DNA of 64,000 nt, from NCBI RefSeq assembly GCF_029887935.1, contig NZ_JARXRO010000014.1, positions 423,935 to 487,934 of the forward strand, read 5' to 3'. Origin of the DNA: Luteimonas kalidii (GTDB taxonomy: Bacteria > Pseudomonadota > Gammaproteobacteria > Xanthomonadales > Xanthomonadaceae). Below, piece by piece: positions 41,204 through 52,410 of the stretch. Each line of letters begins with the position of its first letter. The first letter of the stretch is position 1. The notes below the pieces were generated by a model. It made no database searches. It was not told where the DNA came from and saw only the letters and a list, made by a program, of their open reading frames with translations. Both the position numbers and the translations under genes were made by a program.

Positions 41204-42142
41204 CTACAGGATGCCGAGCAGCTCGACCTCGAACACCAGGGTGGCGTTCGGGCCGATCAGCGGCGGGCTGCCGGACTGGCCATAGGCCAGCTCACCGGGG
41301 ATCCAGAAGCGGTAGCGGGCACCGACCGGCATCAGGGTCAGGCCCTCGGTCCAGCCGGCGATGACCTGGTTGAGGCCGAACTCGGCGGGCTCGCCGCGGC
41401 CGATCGAGCTGTCGAACTCGGTCCCGTCGAGCAGGGTGCCGCGATAGTGCACGCGCACCTGGTCCCCCGGCCGCGGCCGCGGCCCGGAACCTGGGCGCAG
41501 CACGCTGTACTGCAGGCCAGATCCGGTGGCGAACACGCCCTTGGCGGTGCGATTGCGAGCCAGGAATTCCGCCCCCGCGGCGCGGTTGGCCTCGGCCACG
41601 CGGCTGGCCTCGCTGCGCGAGCGCTGTTCCAGCGCGGCGCGGACCTCCGAGGCCTGGTCGGTGGACAGCAGCGGGGTCCCGCCCTCGATCACGGTGCGCA
41701 CGGCCTGCACCAGCACCGGCACCTCGATGGTGTCGGCCATCGGGCGCAGCGAGCGACCCACGTCCAGGCCCGTCATCAACCCGACCTTGACCGGATCGAC
41801 CGAGGGCGGCGGGGTGCCGGGCGCCATGCCCGGGACCTGGCGGCCGCTGCGCACGGCGATGCGCTGCATCAGCGCCTGTCCCACCTGTGTCACCTCGTCA
41901 TCGCCGATCAGCGGCTCGCCCCCGGCCAGCGCATGGGCGACGGCCCGCTCGAAGCTCGGATAGTCGATGTCCGGACCGGCGGCGGCCAGCGACCGCGCGA
42001 TGTCCATGCCCACCAGGTAGCTGATCTGCTCGCGTTCGCCCGTCAGGCGGGTCAGATCCTGCGCCTGCACCACGGCTACCGATGCCGTCACCACCAGCGC
42101 GGACAGGGCCAGCGCGGCCATGCCACGCGCGAAACGGTTCAT
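41204..42142 (-). CDS. FKBP-type peptidyl-prolyl isomerase with doubled N-terminal domain
   Basis: 312 residues with a cleavable signal ([19 protein letters not shown]). Unlike its neighbour, it has two FKBP-N-like segments in tandem, residues about 38-94 ([15 protein letters not shown]) and 117-174 ([15 protein letters not shown]), before the catalytic domain ([16 protein letters not shown]). It lies 68 bases upstream of the lipoprotein FKBP gene on the same strand; the pair is probably a duplication. Acts in the periplasm. Confidence 0.92.
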   Translation of the reverse strand: MNRFARGMAALALSALVVTASVAVVQAQDLTRLTGEREQISYLVGMDIARSLAAAGPDIDYPSFERAVAHALAGGEPLIGDDEVTQVGQALMQRIAVRSGRQVPGMAPGTPPPSVDPVKVGLMTGLDVGRSLRPMADTIEVPVLVQAVRTVIEGGTPLLSTDQASEVRAALEQRSRSEASRVAEANRAAGAEFLARNRTAKGVFATGSGLQYSVLRPGSGPRPRPGDQVRVHYRGTLLDGTEFDSSIGRGEPAEFGLNQVIAGWTEGLTLMPVGARYRFWIPGELAYGQSGSPPLIGPNATLVFEVELLGIL

Positions 42143-42256
42143 CGGGTCGACACTCCGGCACGCGCCGCCTCGTGCGGCGCAGGGGGCGCTATTGTCGCGG
42201 CCGGCGCCCGCCACGGCAATCGCGCGAAGGCACCCCGCGCGCCGGCGTTCAGCACC

Positions 42257-42817
42257 TCAGGCGCCGGGGACGGGCGCCTCGAGCGCGCGCTCGATGGCGG
42301 CCACGATCTCCGGATCCTCCGGCAGCATGCGGCTGCCGAACGAGGCGATGACCCGGCCGTCGCGGCCGACCAGGTACTTGTGGAAATTCCACGCCGGTGC
42401 CTCGCCCGTCGCCTGCAGCAGGTCGCGGTACAGCGGCGTCGCGGCGTCGCCGACGACATGCACGCGCTCGAACATCGGGAACTTCACCCCGTAGGTGAGC
42501 GTGCAGAACTCCTGGATCTTCTGCTCGTCCTCGTACTCCTGGCCTCGGAAATCCGCCGACGGGAACCCGAGGACCGAGAAACCACGGGCCTTGTAGCGCG
42601 AATGCAGCGTCTCGAGACCCTCGAACTGCGGAGCCAGTCCGCACTTGCTCGCGGTGTTGACGATCAGCAGCACCTGGCCGCCGTAGGCGCCGGACAGTTC
42701 GACCGGGGTCTTGCCCGTCAGCGGGCGGAAGCTGCGGTCGAGCAATCCGTCGGCCGCGACCGCAGCGGACCCCGCCAGCAACAGCAGGACCAGCGTGACA
42801 TATCTGATTGTTTTCAT
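42257..42817 (-). CDS. Secreted glutathione-peroxidase homologue
   Basis: 186 residues of the glutathione/thiol peroxidase family with a signal peptide (VTLVLLLLAGSAAVA). The peroxidatic Cys59 is in NTASKCG and the Trp-Asn pair of the catalytic tetrad is at 143-144 (WNFHKY). The conserved FPCNQF motif reads FPSADF, so the catalytic Gln position is Asp89. A second Cys at 105 could be a resolving Cys for thioredoxin-type reduction. Location in the periplasm is unusual for this family. It is divergent from the YtrA-type operon and may share its operator region. Confidence 0.88.
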   Translation of the reverse strand: MKTIRYVTLVLLLLAGSAAVAADGLLDRSFRPLTGKTPVELSGAYGGQVLLIVNTASKCGLAPQFEGLETLHSRYKARGFSVLGFPSADFRGQEYEDEQKIQEFCTLTYGVKFPMFERVHVVGDAATPLYRDLLQATGEAPAWNFHKYLVGRDGRVIASFGSRMLPEDPEIVAAIERALEAPVPGA

Positions 42818-42893
42818 GACAGTTTCCGCCGGAATGTGGGGGAGGCGCCCAAGCACCATGACTTCAGTTGGGTCCACGGCACGCCGCAACCCC

Positions 42894-42934
42894 TTGCAAT
42901 GCCCTGTTCTGGTGTTATAGTTAGATACAACACC
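42894..42934 (+). promoter_or_regulatory. Promoter and YtrA-type operator (GGTG-N16-CACC)
   Basis: TTGCAA (42894-42899) and TATAGT (42916-42921) are 16 bases apart. The -10 lies inside an imperfect palindrome GGTGTTATAGTTAGATACAA-CACC (42911-42934), whose outer GGTG and CACC are exactly 16 bases apart. That arrangement is the operator described for Xanthomonas YtrA. A GntR regulator of that type is encoded two genes downstream. Confidence 0.85.
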
Positions 42935-42959
42935 TATCCACCAGAGCAGGACGTTCATC

Positions 42960-43484
42960 ATGAACCGCAAGCTCCGCCACACGATACTGGCTTTCTCGGT
43001 GACCGGCATGGTGCTGGCGCTGGGGCTGCTGGCGGCCCGCCCGGTGCTGGACGCCGACGCCGACCCCGCCGCGGTCCGCGCGCTGGCCGGCGCCCATACC
43101 CCGTCCCTCCCCGCGCGCAGTGCGCCCCTGATGCCGCTGGCCGACACGGGCACGCTCGAGGCGCCCGCACTGGCCGAGGTCGACGCCGTGGCGGTCCGCC
43201 TCCAGGCGCGCGGTCGCCAGTACGAGGCGGCGCTGGTCGACACGCATTCGGTCGAGCAGGCGGTGGCGCTCACGGTGAGCTTCGTCACCACCGTGGTGGC
43301 CGAATCCCTCCTGGCCAAGCCGCTGGGAAGGGACGCTGGGAGCGCCGCGGTGCTCCCGGACGAGGATGCGGACGCCGAAGACTCATCCGCGGGCCAGGCC
43401 CGCCGCAGCGGCAGCGTGCGCAGCGCGATCGCCGTCCCCTACTTCTCGTTCGCGCGCGGGACCGGCCGCGGCGGCCGGAGCTGA
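42960..43484 (+). CDS. Membrane-anchored protein of unknown function in the YtrA operon
   Basis: 174 residues, first gene of the operon. One N-terminal membrane segment (HTILAFSVTGMVLALGLLA) could anchor or export it. A second hydrophobic stretch (VEQAVALTVSFVTTVVAESLL, residues about 98-118) follows, and the C-terminal 50 residues are Asp/Ser/Arg/Gly-rich. I do not recognise the family. The first gene of the equivalent Xanthomonas operon is also an uncharacterised membrane protein. A GCAGGA ribosome binding site precedes the ATG. Confidence 0.75.
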   Translation: MNRKLRHTILAFSVTGMVLALGLLAARPVLDADADPAAVRALAGAHTPSLPARSAPLMPLADTGTLEAPALAEVDAVAVRLQARGRQYEAALVDTHSVEQAVALTVSFVTTVVAESLLAKPLGRDAGSAAVLPDEDADAEDSSAGQARRSGSVRSAIAVPYFSFARGTGRGGRS

Positions 43485-43488
43485 TGCC

Positions 43489-43860
43489 ATGACCAACATC
43501 CAGTGGAGCGATGGCGCTCCGATCTACCGCCAGCTGAAAGAACGCGTGATCGCGATGATGCTGGACGGGGTCCTCAAACCGGGCGACGCGCTGCCGTCTG
43601 TGCGCCAGGTCGCCGCCGAATACCAACTCAATCCGATCACCGTCTCGCGCGCCTACCAGGAGCTGGCGGACGAGTCGCTGGTCGAAAAACGAAGGGGCCT
43701 GGGCATGTACGTCACCGAAGAAGCCGCGAAGAAACTCCTGCTCAACGAACGCGAGCGCTTCCTGCGCGAGGAATGGCCGCTGGTGCTCGAGCGCATCCAG
43801 CGCCTGGGCCTGGCGCTGGAGGAACTGATGCAGCCGCAGACCAACGGAGGCGTTCGATGA
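43489..43860 (+). CDS. GntR-family transcriptional regulator, YtrA type
   Basis: 123 residues: an N-terminal winged helix (PIYRQLKERVIAMMLDGVL, LPSVRQVAAEYQLNPITVSRAY) and a short helical C-terminus without a ligand domain, the hallmark of the YtrA subfamily. Such regulators repress their own ABC-transporter operon. The gene lies 4 bases after the membrane protein gene and its stop overlaps the ATPase gene's ATG. The matching operator is at 42911-42934. Confidence 0.92.
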   Translation: MTNIQWSDGAPIYRQLKERVIAMMLDGVLKPGDALPSVRQVAAEYQLNPITVSRAYQELADESLVEKRRGLGMYVTEEAAKKLLLNERERFLREEWPLVLERIQRLGLALEELMQPQTNGGVR

Positions 43861-44735
43861 ACGCGGTGGCCGATAACCTGCGGGTGGTCAATGCGCATGG
43901 CCTGCGCAAAGCCTACAAGAACAAGCTCGCGCTCGACAGCGCCAGCTTCAAGATCGACGCCGGCCGCATCGTGGGCCTGATCGGTCCCAACGGCGCCGGC
44001 AAGACCACCGCGCTCAAGGCGATGCTGGGGCTGATCCCATTCGACGGCGAACTGAGCGTGCTCGGACGCGATCCGCGCACCGAGCGCGACGAACTGATGA
44101 AGGACGTGTGTTTCATCGCCGACGTGGCGGTGCTGCCGCGCTGGATCCGGGTGCGCGAGGCGATCGACTTCGTCGCCGGCGTGCATCCGCGCTTCGACCG
44201 CGCCCGCTGCGAACGCTTCCTGGCCAACACCCAGCTCAAGCCGAAGCAGCGGGTGCGCGAGATGTCCAAGGGCATGATCGTGCAGTTGCACCTGGCGCTG
44301 GTGATGGCGATCGACGCGAAGCTGCTGGTGCTCGACGAACCCACCCTGGGCCTGGACATCCTCTACCGCAAGCAGTTCTACCAGCGCCTGCTGGAGGACT
44401 ACTTCGACGAGCAGAAGACCATCGTCATCACCACCCACCAGGTCGAGGAGATCGAACACATCCTCACCGACGTGATGTTCATCCGCGACGGCAGGGTGGT
44501 GCTGGACGCGCCGATGGAGGACGTCGGCGAGCGCTTCACCGAGGTGCTGGTCAACGCCGACCTCGCCGAGGCCGCGCGGCAGCTGGGGCCGATCGACGAG
44601 CGTGCCCTGCCCTTCGGCAAGACGGTGATGCTGTTCGACGGCGTGCCGTCCTCCGCGCTCGCCGGTTACGGCGAAACCCGCACCCCGGGCCTGGCCGATC
44701 TGTTCGTCGCCACGATGAAAGGAACCTACGCATGA
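43857..44735 (+). CDS. ABC transporter ATP-binding protein
   Basis: 292 residues with a full nucleotide-binding domain: Walker A GPNGAGKTT, signature MSKGMIVQLHLAL (a weakened LSGGQ), Walker B LLVLDEPTLGLD, and switch His in ITTHQVEEIEH. The C-terminal 70 residues are a family-specific extension. It resembles YtrB-type ATPases of cell-envelope-related exporters. Its ATG overlaps the stop of the GntR gene, and the start of the permease gene overlaps its own stop. Confidence 0.93.
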   Translation: MNAVADNLRVVNAHGLRKAYKNKLALDSASFKIDAGRIVGLIGPNGAGKTTALKAMLGLIPFDGELSVLGRDPRTERDELMKDVCFIADVAVLPRWIRVREAIDFVAGVHPRFDRARCERFLANTQLKPKQRVREMSKGMIVQLHLALVMAIDAKLLVLDEPTLGLDILYRKQFYQRLLEDYFDEQKTIVITTHQVEEIEHILTDVMFIRDGRVVLDAPMEDVGERFTEVLVNADLAEAARQLGPIDERALPFGKTVMLFDGVPSSALAGYGETRTPGLADLFVATMKGTYA

Positions 44736-45799
44736 ACGCCGTTGCCGATACCCCGACCGAGGCCCCGCGTCCGGCCGCTGCAGCGCATGTCCATCCGGCG
44801 CATCGCTTCGGCTGGCTGCTCAGGCGCGAGTTCTGGGAGCACAAGGGTGGCTTCCTGTGGGCGCCGCTGGTCGCCGGCGGCATCTCGCTGCTGCTCTCCG
44901 CGATGGGCATGGTGCTGGCCATGGTGGCGGCGCGCGGAAAACTGCCGAGCGATGCGCACATCTCGCTGGACGACGGCACCTCGATCCAGATCAACGGCAT
45001 GGACCTGGGCATGCTGACCTCGCAGCTGGGCCACGAGGAGCTGGCGCGGCTGGGCGACGGGATCGACGTGACCCTGTTCCTGGCCTCGAGCTGGCCGTTC
45101 ATCGTGCTGGCGTTCGTGATGTTCTTCTACTGCCTCGGCGCGCTGTACGACGAGCGCAAGGACCGCAGCGTGCTGTTCTGGAAATCGCTGCCGCTGTCGG
45201 ATACCTCGACCGTGCTGTCGAAGGTGGCGAGCGCGATCCTGGTCGCCCCGCTGCTGGCCACGCTCGCCGCGATCGTGACCCTGTTCGGCTTCCTGCTGCT
45301 CATCAGCGTGGTGGCGATGGTCTACGGCGGAAACCCGGTCACCCTGCTGTGGGGACCGGCCAGCCCGCTGGTGCTGTCGCTGCAGTACCTGGCGGTGATC
45401 CCGGTCTACGCGCTGTGGGCGCTGCCGACGGTGGGCTGGTTGATGCTGTGCTCGTCCTGGGCCCGGAGCAAGCCGTTCCTCTGGGCGATCATGATCCCGC
45501 TGTTCGCCGGCATCTTCGTCGCCTGGCTGGAGTTCCTGGGTGTCTACGACGACGTCACCTGGCCGTTCTTCAAGAACATCGTGCTGCGGATGCTGACCAG
45601 CGTGTTCCCGATGACGTTCCTGGACCTGGAGTATCTGCAGAACGTGGACTTCGACGTGCCCGGCGCCGCGCGCAACGTGCTCAATCCGGTCGGCGTGTAC
45701 CGCAACCTGGCCAGTACCAACCTGTGGATCGGCGCGGCAGCGGGCGCAGCGATGATCTTCGGCGCCATCCGCCTGCGCCGCTGGCGGGATGAGGGGTGA
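44732..45799 (+). CDS. ABC transporter permease
   Basis: 355 residues with about six membrane spans: around residues 48-70 (VAGGISLLLSAMGMVLAMV), 125-145, 172-200, 222-243, 250-270 and 330-345. The soluble loop at residues 75-115 is likely periplasmic. It pairs with the preceding ATPase. In Bacillus and Xanthomonas related transporters respond to cell-wall stress; here the substrate is unknown. Like the ATPase, it begins MNAVAD. Confidence 0.9.
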   Translation: MNAVADTPTEAPRPAAAAHVHPAHRFGWLLRREFWEHKGGFLWAPLVAGGISLLLSAMGMVLAMVAARGKLPSDAHISLDDGTSIQINGMDLGMLTSQLGHEELARLGDGIDVTLFLASSWPFIVLAFVMFFYCLGALYDERKDRSVLFWKSLPLSDTSTVLSKVASAILVAPLLATLAAIVTLFGFLLLISVVAMVYGGNPVTLLWGPASPLVLSLQYLAVIPVYALWALPTVGWLMLCSSWARSKPFLWAIMIPLFAGIFVAWLEFLGVYDDVTWPFFKNIVLRMLTSVFPMTFLDLEYLQNVDFDVPGAARNVLNPVGVYRNLASTNLWIGAAAGAAMIFGAIRLRRWRDEG

Positions 45800-45838
45800 G
45801 GCCGCGATGCTTGCGAAGCATCGCTTCGCATCGCGGCC
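45800..45838 (+). terminator. Nested hairpin after the ABC operon
   Basis: The arms GGCCGCGATGC (45800-45810) and GCATCGCGGCC (45828-45838) pair perfectly over 11 bases. The loop contains a second dyad, GCGAAGC/GCTTCGC, and an alternative hairpin (GCGATGCTT/AAGCATCGC, 45804-45824) competes with the outer stem. It begins immediately after the permease stop codon. No T-run follows. Confidence 0.6.
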
Positions 45839-46149
45839 GAACGACCGGCCATGGATGGCCGGGCCGGATCGACCCGGAGCCCCGAGGTGCCGCCACGGAC
45901 GGCGCTACGCACGCTCTAAAGGCCACACCGTCCGCGGCCCCTCGGACGGCGGGTCAAGGATGCCCAGGTCGGCCGAAGCCAAGCATCTCCGCAATACAAG
46001 GCACCACAGGGGCTCCACAGCCGGCACTGTCCCCAGAACCTGCCCCGCTCGGCCCACCGCCGACACATCCACCGCGCGGATGACGTCTCCACACATGTAG
46101 CGCCACACCGCCCGACGCCCACCATCACCGCCACGCCCAGGAGTTCCGC
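45800..46149. other. 350-base gap after the ABC operon
   Basis: No gene. It contains the strong nested hairpin at 45800-45838, then a GGCCATGGATGGCC palindrome (45847-45860) that resembles the CCATGGATGG centre of the repeat at 5763-5828. The rest, to 46149, is not obviously structured. Confidence 0.6.
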
Positions 46150-46965
46150 ATGAAAGCCATCGGCACCCTCGCCCTGCTCATCGCATTGCCCCTGGTCGCC
46201 GCCTGCGGGCGCGAGCCCGATCCGGATCCGGCGGCTTCCGGAAGCGCTGACGCAGCCGCTGCCGCACCCGCGCCGACCACGGCCCTCGGCCGCACCGTGG
46301 CGCGCGCCCTGGACGAGGCGCGCCAGGAACTGCGCGAAGGCGATCTGAGCCTCAACGGCGATTACGACGTCCGCGTCAACGGCAGGCGCGTCCATCGCAA
46401 GACGGACGACCTGCCGCCTGCGTCGATCACGCCCGAAGGCGAACTGCGGGTGTCCGGTAACGCAGTCGCCATGGACGACGCGGCACGGACACTGGCGCGC
46501 GACTACCGGGACGCGATGCTCGACGTCGCCGAAGCCGGCATGGATCTGGGCGTGCGCGGCGCGGACCTCGGGATGAAGGCGGCGGGTGATGCCATCGGAA
46601 GCCTGCTGCGCGGCGACACCGAACAGATGGAGCAGCGGATCGAAGCGGAAGCCGCGCAGCTGGAGGTCGCCGCCATGCAGCTGTGCGACCTGCTCCCGCG
46701 CCTGCTGGCGACACAGGAGGCCCTGGCGGCTGCGGTCCCGGAGTTCGAGCCCTACGCACGGATGGACGCGGGCGACATCGACGACTGCCGCGACGGCGAC
46801 CACGACGGCACCGCCACCGCCACCGCCACCGCCACCGCGCAGGATTCCCCGGACGGCGAACTGGATGCCGCCGCGGAGGCCGATGCGGCCGCAGCGTCCG
46901 CGCGCGACGATGCCGCCGCAGACGCCGCCTCCCGAGCGGCTGCCACCGCGGACCCGACCCGCTGA
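46150..46965 (+). CDS. DUF2884-like (YggN) lipoprotein
   Basis: 271 residues. A signal peptide ends in a lipobox (LVAAC, Cys19), and an Asp/Ala-rich linker follows. The central part (residues about 85-205: SGNAVAMDDAARTLARDY, YRDAMLDVAEAGMDLG, AAQLEVAAMQLCDLLPRL) resembles YggN/DUF2884 periplasmic proteins of unknown role. The last 50 residues are low complexity, beginning with a (Thr-Ala)n run encoded by a five-copy CACCGC array, then Ala/Asp-rich. The next gene, 82 bases on, encodes another secreted protein. Confidence 0.75.
   Translation: MKAIGTLALLIALPLVAACGREPDPDPAASGSADAAAAAPAPTTALGRTVARALDEARQELREGDLSLNGDYDVRVNGRRVHRKTDDLPPASITPEGELRVSGNAVAMDDAARTLARDYRDAMLDVAEAGMDLGVRGADLGMKAAGDAIGSLLRGDTEQMEQRIEAEAAQLEVAAMQLCDLLPRLLATQEALAAAVPEFEPYARMDAGDIDDCRDGDHDGTATATATATAQDSPDGELDAAAEADAAAASARDDAAADAASRAAATADPTR
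46809..46838 (+). repeat. CACCGC hexanucleotide array (5 copies)
   Basis: Five exact tandem copies of CACCGC lie inside the DUF2884-like gene and encode a Thr-Ala repeat. Changes in copy number would keep the reading frame and only alter the length of the tail. Confidence 0.9.
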
Positions 46966-47047
46966 GCACCGACCTCGCGCGCCGTCGCTTCAACCTTTTG
47001 CGTCGTCGCCGCATCCAATCAGGCCAATGCCTCGAACGGAGCACCCC

Positions 47048-47878
47048 ATGACCCGCCATACCGCCCTTGCCGTCCTCCTGCTCGCCACGGCCTCCGCCCC
47101 GGCCCTGGCCGAGAACTGCCGGCATTCGGCGCCGCGCAGCCTGGACCTGGATTTCGGCGGGGTGCGCACGGTGATGTTCGATGTCGGCCCGCACACCCTG
47201 CGGATCGACGCCAGTCCGACGCCCACCGGCAGGGTCGAGGGCCGGGCCTGCGCCTCGGACGAGGGCCGGCTGGACGCGCTGACGCTCGACTCGCGTCGCG
47301 ATGGCGACAAGCTGGTGGTCCGGCTCGCGCACGACAGCAACTGGAGCGGCCTCTCGCTCGGCAATCGCTACGCCTACATGATCCTGGACGCGAGTGTGCC
47401 CGCCGACGTGCTGGTCCAGCTCCAGGTGGGCTCGGGGGATGCGCGCGTCACCGGTGCCTCGGCGGCCAGCACCGATGTCGGCTCCGGCGACGTCGAGGTG
47501 CTGCGCACCTCCGGGCGGGTCACGGCCAAGGTCGGCTCGGGCGATGTCGAGGTGGACGACGCCGGCGCCCTGCACGTGCTGTCGATCGGCTCCGGCGATC
47601 TCGAAGCGGCGAACGTGCGCGGCGAGGTGGAGGTCGGCAGCATCGGCTCGGGTGATTTCACCCTGCGCGGCGCGGGTGGCGATGTCGCCATCCGCTCGAT
47701 CGGGTCGGGCGATGCCGAGCTGGCCGACGTGACCGGAAGCGTGTCGCTCGGCTCGGTCGGCTCGGGCGACCTCGATGCGCATCGCGTCGGCGGCGACCTG
47801 CGGGTCGATTCGATCGGCAGCGGCGATGTCGACCACAGCGACGTCGCCGGCAGGGTCGAGCTTCCGCGCAAGCGCTGA
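47048..47878 (+). CDS. Secreted beta-solenoid-like protein with eight GSGD repeats
   Basis: 276 residues. A signal peptide (LAVLLLATASAPALA) is followed by a domain with a Cys pair (residues 24 and 68). From residue 128 on, eight GSGD motifs occur at 128, 145, 163, 181, 200, 219, 238 and 257, a period of 17-19 residues. This pattern matches the DUF2807/DUF4097 type of putative adhesin, in which each repeat forms one coil of a beta-helix. It is probably periplasmic or surface-located. Its function is unknown. It is 82 bases after the DUF2884-like lipoprotein gene and is convergent with fumC. Confidence 0.85.
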   Translation: MTRHTALAVLLLATASAPALAENCRHSAPRSLDLDFGGVRTVMFDVGPHTLRIDASPTPTGRVEGRACASDEGRLDALTLDSRRDGDKLVVRLAHDSNWSGLSLGNRYAYMILDASVPADVLVQLQVGSGDARVTGASAASTDVGSGDVEVLRTSGRVTAKVGSGDVEVDDAGALHVLSIGSGDLEAANVRGEVEVGSIGSGDFTLRGAGGDVAIRSIGSGDAELADVTGSVSLGSVGSGDLDAHRVGGDLRVDSIGSGDVDHSDVAGRVELPRKR

Positions 47879-48036
47879 CGTCCACCAGACGTGCGCCCTG
47901 CGCTGTCGAGCAGCGTGGGCGCACGGGCTGCGCCGCGACGCGCCCGCGCGCGACCTCCATCCCGGGCCGCCCAGCATCGCGCCAAGCGCGCTTTTCGCTG
48001 CGGCGCACATCCTCCATGCGTGCGCCAGCCTCGCGA

Positions 48037-51049
<3,013 letters not shown>

Positions 51050-51448
51050 GTGCAGCTGCTGCTCAACCTCGACGTCCCGGACCTCGGCCAGGCCGAGGCG
51101 TTCTACGTCGCGGCCTTCGGGCTCGCCCCGGCGCGTCGCTTCGGCGATGGCGTGCTCGAACTGCTCGGCGCACAGGCGCCGGTGTACCTGCTGCGGCAAG
51201 CCGCGGGCAGCGAGGGCGCCGCAGGACGGGTGCGGAGCTACGACCGCCACTGGACCCCGCTCCACGTCGACGTGGTGGTCGACGACCTGGACGCCGCGCT
51301 CGAACGCGCGCTGGCCGCCGGCGCCACGCGCGAGGGCGAGGTGCGCGAGGCGGCCTGGGGCCGGATCGTGCGCATCGCCGATCCGTTCGGGCACGGCTGG
51401 TGCCTGCTGCAGTTCCTCGGCCGCGGCTACGGCGAGATCGCGTCGTGA
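51050..51448 (+). CDS. VOC-family (glyoxalase/bleomycin-resistance fold) protein
   Basis: 132 residues with the paired beta-alpha-beta-beta-beta modules of the vicinal-oxygen-chelate fold: [22 protein letters not shown] at the start and [16 protein letters not shown] then [13 protein letters not shown] at the end. The GTG start directly follows the purB stop codon, and its own stop overlaps the next GTG. The substrate is unknown; glyoxalase-like or antibiotic-binding roles are possible. Confidence 0.85.
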   Translation: MQLLLNLDVPDLGQAEAFYVAAFGLAPARRFGDGVLELLGAQAPVYLLRQAAGSEGAAGRVRSYDRHWTPLHVDVVVDDLDAALERALAAGATREGEVREAAWGRIVRIADPFGHGWCLLQFLGRGYGEIAS

Positions 51449-52410
51449 GCCGTCCGGTCATGCGCTGTCCTGCCCTCCTCGCCGTGGTCCTGGCCCTGGC
51501 GGCCTGTGCGCACGAGGACGATGCGTCCCGTGTGTCCCCGCCTCCGCCCGACGCGGCGGACGCCGCCGTGACGCCGGTTGCCGCGACGCCCCCGGCACCG
51601 TGCACCGACGACTCGGGCTGGAACGAGCCGGCCGAGCCGCTGCGCCTGTACGGCAACACCTGGTACGTCGGCACCTGCGGCATCGCCACGCTGCTGGTGA
51701 CGTCCGAGGGCGGACACGTGCTGGTCGACGGCGGCACGCCCGAGGCCGGTCCGCTGATCCTGGCCAGCATCCGCACGCTCGGCTTCGACCCGGGCGACGT
51801 CAAGGCGATCGTGCTCTCGCACGAGCACTTCGACCATGCCGGCGGCCTGGCGGCGTTGCAGGACGCCACCGGCGCCCCGGTCTTCGCGCGCGCGGCGGCG
51901 GTCGCCACGCTCGGGCGCGGCCGCAGCGATCGCACCGATCCGCAACTCGAAGTACTGGACCCGTTCCCGCCGGTGGCCGACGTGCGCCTGGTGCCGGACG
52001 ACGGGATCGTGCGCGCCGGGGACGTGGAACTGCGCGTGGTACCCACGCCCGGCCATACGCCCGGCGGCACCAGCTGGACCTGGCGGTCCTGCGACGGCGA
52101 CGACTGCCGCCAGGTGGTGTATGCCGACAGCCTGACCGCGATCTCCGACGACGTGTTCCGCTACAGCGACGAGGATGCGCACCCGGGCTATCTGGCGGCC
52201 TTCCGCGAAACCCTGGACCGGGTCGCCGCGCTGGAGTGCGACATCCTGGTCACGCCGCATCCCTCGGCGAGCGGACTGTGGGAGCGGATCGGACCCCATG
52301 CCGCGCAACCGCTGGCCGAACCCGGCCAGTGCGCGGGCTACGCGCGCGCCGCGCGGGCCCGGCTGGAGCGCCGCCTGGCCGAAGAAGCCGGCGTCCCGGC
52401 CACGCGATGA
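51445..52410 (+). CDS. Subclass B3-type metallo-beta-lactamase family lipoprotein
   Basis: 321 residues from the GTG at 51445 (or 316 from the ATG at 51460). The signal peptide ends in ALAAC, so it is a putative lipoprotein. The metal site HEHFDH is at 126-131, His204 is in PGHTPGG and His272 in TPHPSASG. These and the [23 protein letters not shown] start of the fold match subclass B3 enzymes, which open the beta-lactam ring in the periplasm. Hydrolase activity is inferred; some B3-like proteins are not lactamases. The gene overlaps both neighbours, which are unrelated housekeeping genes, so it looks like a resident chromosomal gene. Confidence 0.88.
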   Translation: MSRPVMRCPALLAVVLALAACAHEDDASRVSPPPPDAADAAVTPVAATPPAPCTDDSGWNEPAEPLRLYGNTWYVGTCGIATLLVTSEGGHVLVDGGTPEAGPLILASIRTLGFDPGDVKAIVLSHEHFDHAGGLAALQDATGAPVFARAAAVATLGRGRSDRTDPQLEVLDPFPPVADVRLVPDDGIVRAGDVELRVVPTPGHTPGGTSWTWRSCDGDDCRQVVYADSLTAISDDVFRYSDEDAHPGYLAAFRETLDRVAALECDILVTPHPSASGLWERIGPHAAQPLAEPGQCAGYARAARARLERRLAEEAGVPATR

